A DNA stretch of 6,814 nucleotides, from assembly GCA_003563755.1 (NCBI GenBank), contig PWUB01000319.1, positions 1-6,814 of the forward strand, written 5' to 3'. The notes under the pieces are model-generated. The model ran no database searches, was not told the DNA's origin, and was given only the letters and a program-made list of their open reading frames with translations. Positions 5,792-6,814 of this stretch are shown here, one piece after another (the stretch's first letter is position 1; the number at the start of each line of letters is the position of its first letter). A program made the translations under genes and the position numbers. The DNA comes from Clostridia bacterium. Lineage in GTDB: Bacteria > Bacillota_E > SLMV01 > PUMD01.

Positions 5792-6346
5792 TCAATCAGG
5801 GAGACCCGGCATGTCGGCCTCGGGCATGACATCACCGTCTATCAACCAGCGGCCTTCCCTGAGCACTAACGGCACGTCGTGCTCGACGCTCACATCGGGA
5901 GTGTTCTCGAGGACTTCCATGAAGATTTCACGGAACATCTCCTCCATCTCCTCGTCGGAGACACCCGACAAGGCGGCTGCGAAGGCTGCGCCCATCGCCT
6001 CCATTATGAAACCGCCGAACAGAACCTGCATATCTGGCATGGTGATCACAGTGTACACGGTGGCGGTGTCACCGTGGATGCTGTGGCCCTCAACGGAGAT
6101 ATCCAGCCTCGCCAAAAATGCCGCTACCATTGTATCGTCGGTCAGGTCATCTTCCCACATATCGCCCGGCATCTCGGGTGATCCGGTCGAGAGATACTCC
6201 CCGGCCTCTGCGTAATTGCCGCCCTGCAAAGCAGCCCAGAAGTCCTCCACCGTCTTCTCCGGGTCGGGCGTACTCGAGCACGCTAACACCGTGAGACATA
6301 TGAGCAGTAGGATGACGACCGGTCTTCGATCCATAGGGTCCGGCAT
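5792..6346 (-). CDS. lipoprotein with an NTF2-like/DUF4878-type domain
   Basis: 184 residues. The N-terminus MDRRPVVILLLICLTVLACS is a lipoprotein signal: Arg-Arg, a hydrophobic core (about 9-21), and the lipobox V-L-A-C23. After cleavage Cys23 would be lipidated; the next residue is Ser, not an inner-membrane Asp. The mature start, STPDPEKTVEDFWAALQGGN, then YAEAGEYLS, matches the first helix of small NTF2-like/DUF4878 lipoproteins. The C-terminal DVPLVLREGRWLIDGD matches their last strands. The middle (about 114-150) is an acidic, Met-rich helical segment. Function is unknown; such proteins are usually envelope binding or accessory proteins. The start is well supported by AGGAGGTG 6-8 bases upstream of the ATG at 6346, and a TATAAT box lies further upstream. 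It appears to be transcribed alone. Confidence 0.82.
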   Translation of the reverse strand: MPDPMDRRPVVILLLICLTVLACSSTPDPEKTVEDFWAALQGGNYAEAGEYLSTGSPEMPGDMWEDDLTDDTMVAAFLARLDISVEGHSIHGDTATVYTVITMPDMQVLFGGFIMEAMGAAFAAALSGVSDEEMEEMFREIFMEVLENTPDVSVEHDVPLVLREGRWLIDGDVMPEADMPGLPD

Positions 6347-6379
6347 CAGTCACACCTCCTGACTACCTCGCTACCGGTC

Positions 6380-6385
6380 ATTATA
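6380..6385 (-). promoter_or_regulatory. -10 box (TATAAT) of the lipoprotein gene
   Basis: A perfect TATAAT on the minus strand, within GGTATAATGAC, 33 bases from the start codon. Transcription would begin near 6373, giving a leader of roughly 27 bases that contains the AGGAGGTG site. No clear -35 hexamer is present at 16-18 bases, so an activator or a weak -35 is implied. Confidence 0.5.
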
Positions 6386-6443
6386 CCGCACGGCGGTGTT
6401 CCCGCATCATACACCCGTAGGCCTGAGGCCACCGCTCAAGACT

Positions 6444-6474
6444 GCTGACCGGTCAGCCGGCCGGGTCGGTCAGC
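6444..6474. repeat. nested palindrome, possible operator or hairpin
   Basis: GCTGACCGGTCAGC (6444-6457) is a perfect 14-base palindrome. A second copy of the right half, GGTCAGC, is at 6468-6474, and CCGGCCGG (6457-6464) lies between. The left arm can therefore pair with either right arm. It sits about 70-100 bases upstream of the predicted lipoprotein transcription start and about 180 bases behind the right-edge gene. It could be a protein-binding site or the terminator of the latter. Confidence 0.4.
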
Positions 6475-6652
6475 GATGTCGTTCTTTTGTGAAGTCCACC
6501 CGCAGATAGCAGCTCCCGGTGACCCCGGATCGCAGAAGAAGTCCGATCCGTGCGCCCGGGCCCGGCCCCGCTCTTTGGCACAGCACGTTTCGACTCCGCA
6601 GGGCGATGTTGTCGCAGTGCCCAGCCCCTGGTGATCGCCGTGCCGGAGCAGC

Positions 6653-6814
6653 TCAGTGCAGATCCCTTATCTCTCCGAGGGCCTCCTCTATGCGTTCATC
6701 GATCCAGGGCACCCCGAGGCCCAACAGCGACTCCAGTCGGGTCCGGAGCACCAGGTGTTCGACGACGCCCTCCATGTAGGCGAGCTCGGCCTGGTGCAGA
6801 CCGTGCGTGCTGTC
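6653..6814 (-). CDS. C-terminal end of an unidentified protein, cut by the right edge
   Basis: The last 53 codons of a minus-strand gene ending in TGA at 6655-6653. The visible end reads HQAELAYMEGVVEHLVLRTR, then LESLLGLGVPWIDERIEEAL and GEIRDLH. It has alternating charged and hydrophobic residues, two likely helices separated by a Gly/Pro turn, and codon use with G/C third positions like the other genes. The frame is open to the window edge. I do not recognise the family. Its coding nature is inferred from composition and codon use only. Confidence 0.55.
   Translation of the reverse strand, partial: DSTHGLHQAELAYMEGVVEHLVLRTRLESLLGLGVPWIDERIEEALGEIRDLH

Larger units (their letters stand above)
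6347..6652. other. intergenic region between the right-edge gene and the lipoprotein
   Basis: 306 bases. The left end carries the lipoprotein RBS and -10 box; a nested palindrome lies at 6444-6474. The remainder (6475-6652) shows no gene. The minus frame following the right-edge gene's TGA stays open about 60 codons, but it lacks a start and has noncoding-like composition. Confidence 0.5.

Noticed and set aside
5811..6215. 134-codon plus-strand frame, Ser/Ile-rich
   Set aside because: It is antisense to the lipoprotein gene, which has a signal peptide, lipobox, RBS and -10 box.

Overview
The window is bacterial DNA of high GC content. It comes from a genome with clear Shine-Dalgarno sites (AGGAGG-type) and, in the genes whose ends are visible, only TGA stop codons (six of six). 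I cannot assign a phylum. No phage, transposon, CRISPR, tRNA or rRNA signal was seen. Identified coding sequence covers only about 70% of the window. The rest is five gaps of roughly 250-650 bases, so this looks like an ordinary but loosely packed chromosomal region.

Layout from left to right: (1) the 5' end of an M20-family metallopeptidase gene on the minus strand, cut by the left edge; (2) a gap of about 500 bases that ends in a strong stem-loop just behind the next gene; (3) a minus-strand pair, a 68-residue zinc-ribbon miniprotein followed after 39 bases by a leaderless class-A-beta-lactamase-fold serine hydrolase in the same reading frame; (4) a 276-base divergent intergenic region; (5) on the plus strand, the largest gene, a 731-residue DUF3604/PHP-superfamily predicted metal-dependent hydrolase with N-terminal beta-sandwich and Ig-like domains; (6) a convergent gap holding a GC-rich hairpin; (7) a minus-strand TenA-family (thiaminase II, Cys type) gene; (8) a 651-base stretch containing the tenA leader, several inverted repeats and coding-like debris; (9) a minus-strand lipoprotein with a very good RBS and a TATAAT box; (10) a 306-base gap with a nested palindrome; (11) the 3' end of an unidentified minus-strand gene, cut by the right edge.

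The genes do not form one pathway. TenA is a thiamin salvage enzyme. The M20 peptidase, serine hydrolase and DUF3604 protein are separate hydrolases, and the lipoprotein is an envelope protein of unknown role. The spacing suggests mostly single-gene transcription units, apart from the zinc-ribbon/serine-hydrolase pair.

I did not find a clear new system. The items most worth a second look are the tenA leader, which carries TPP-riboswitch words in the right order but lacks essential parts; the in-frame zinc-ribbon/serine-hydrolase arrangement; and the hairpins without U-tracts at gene ends.
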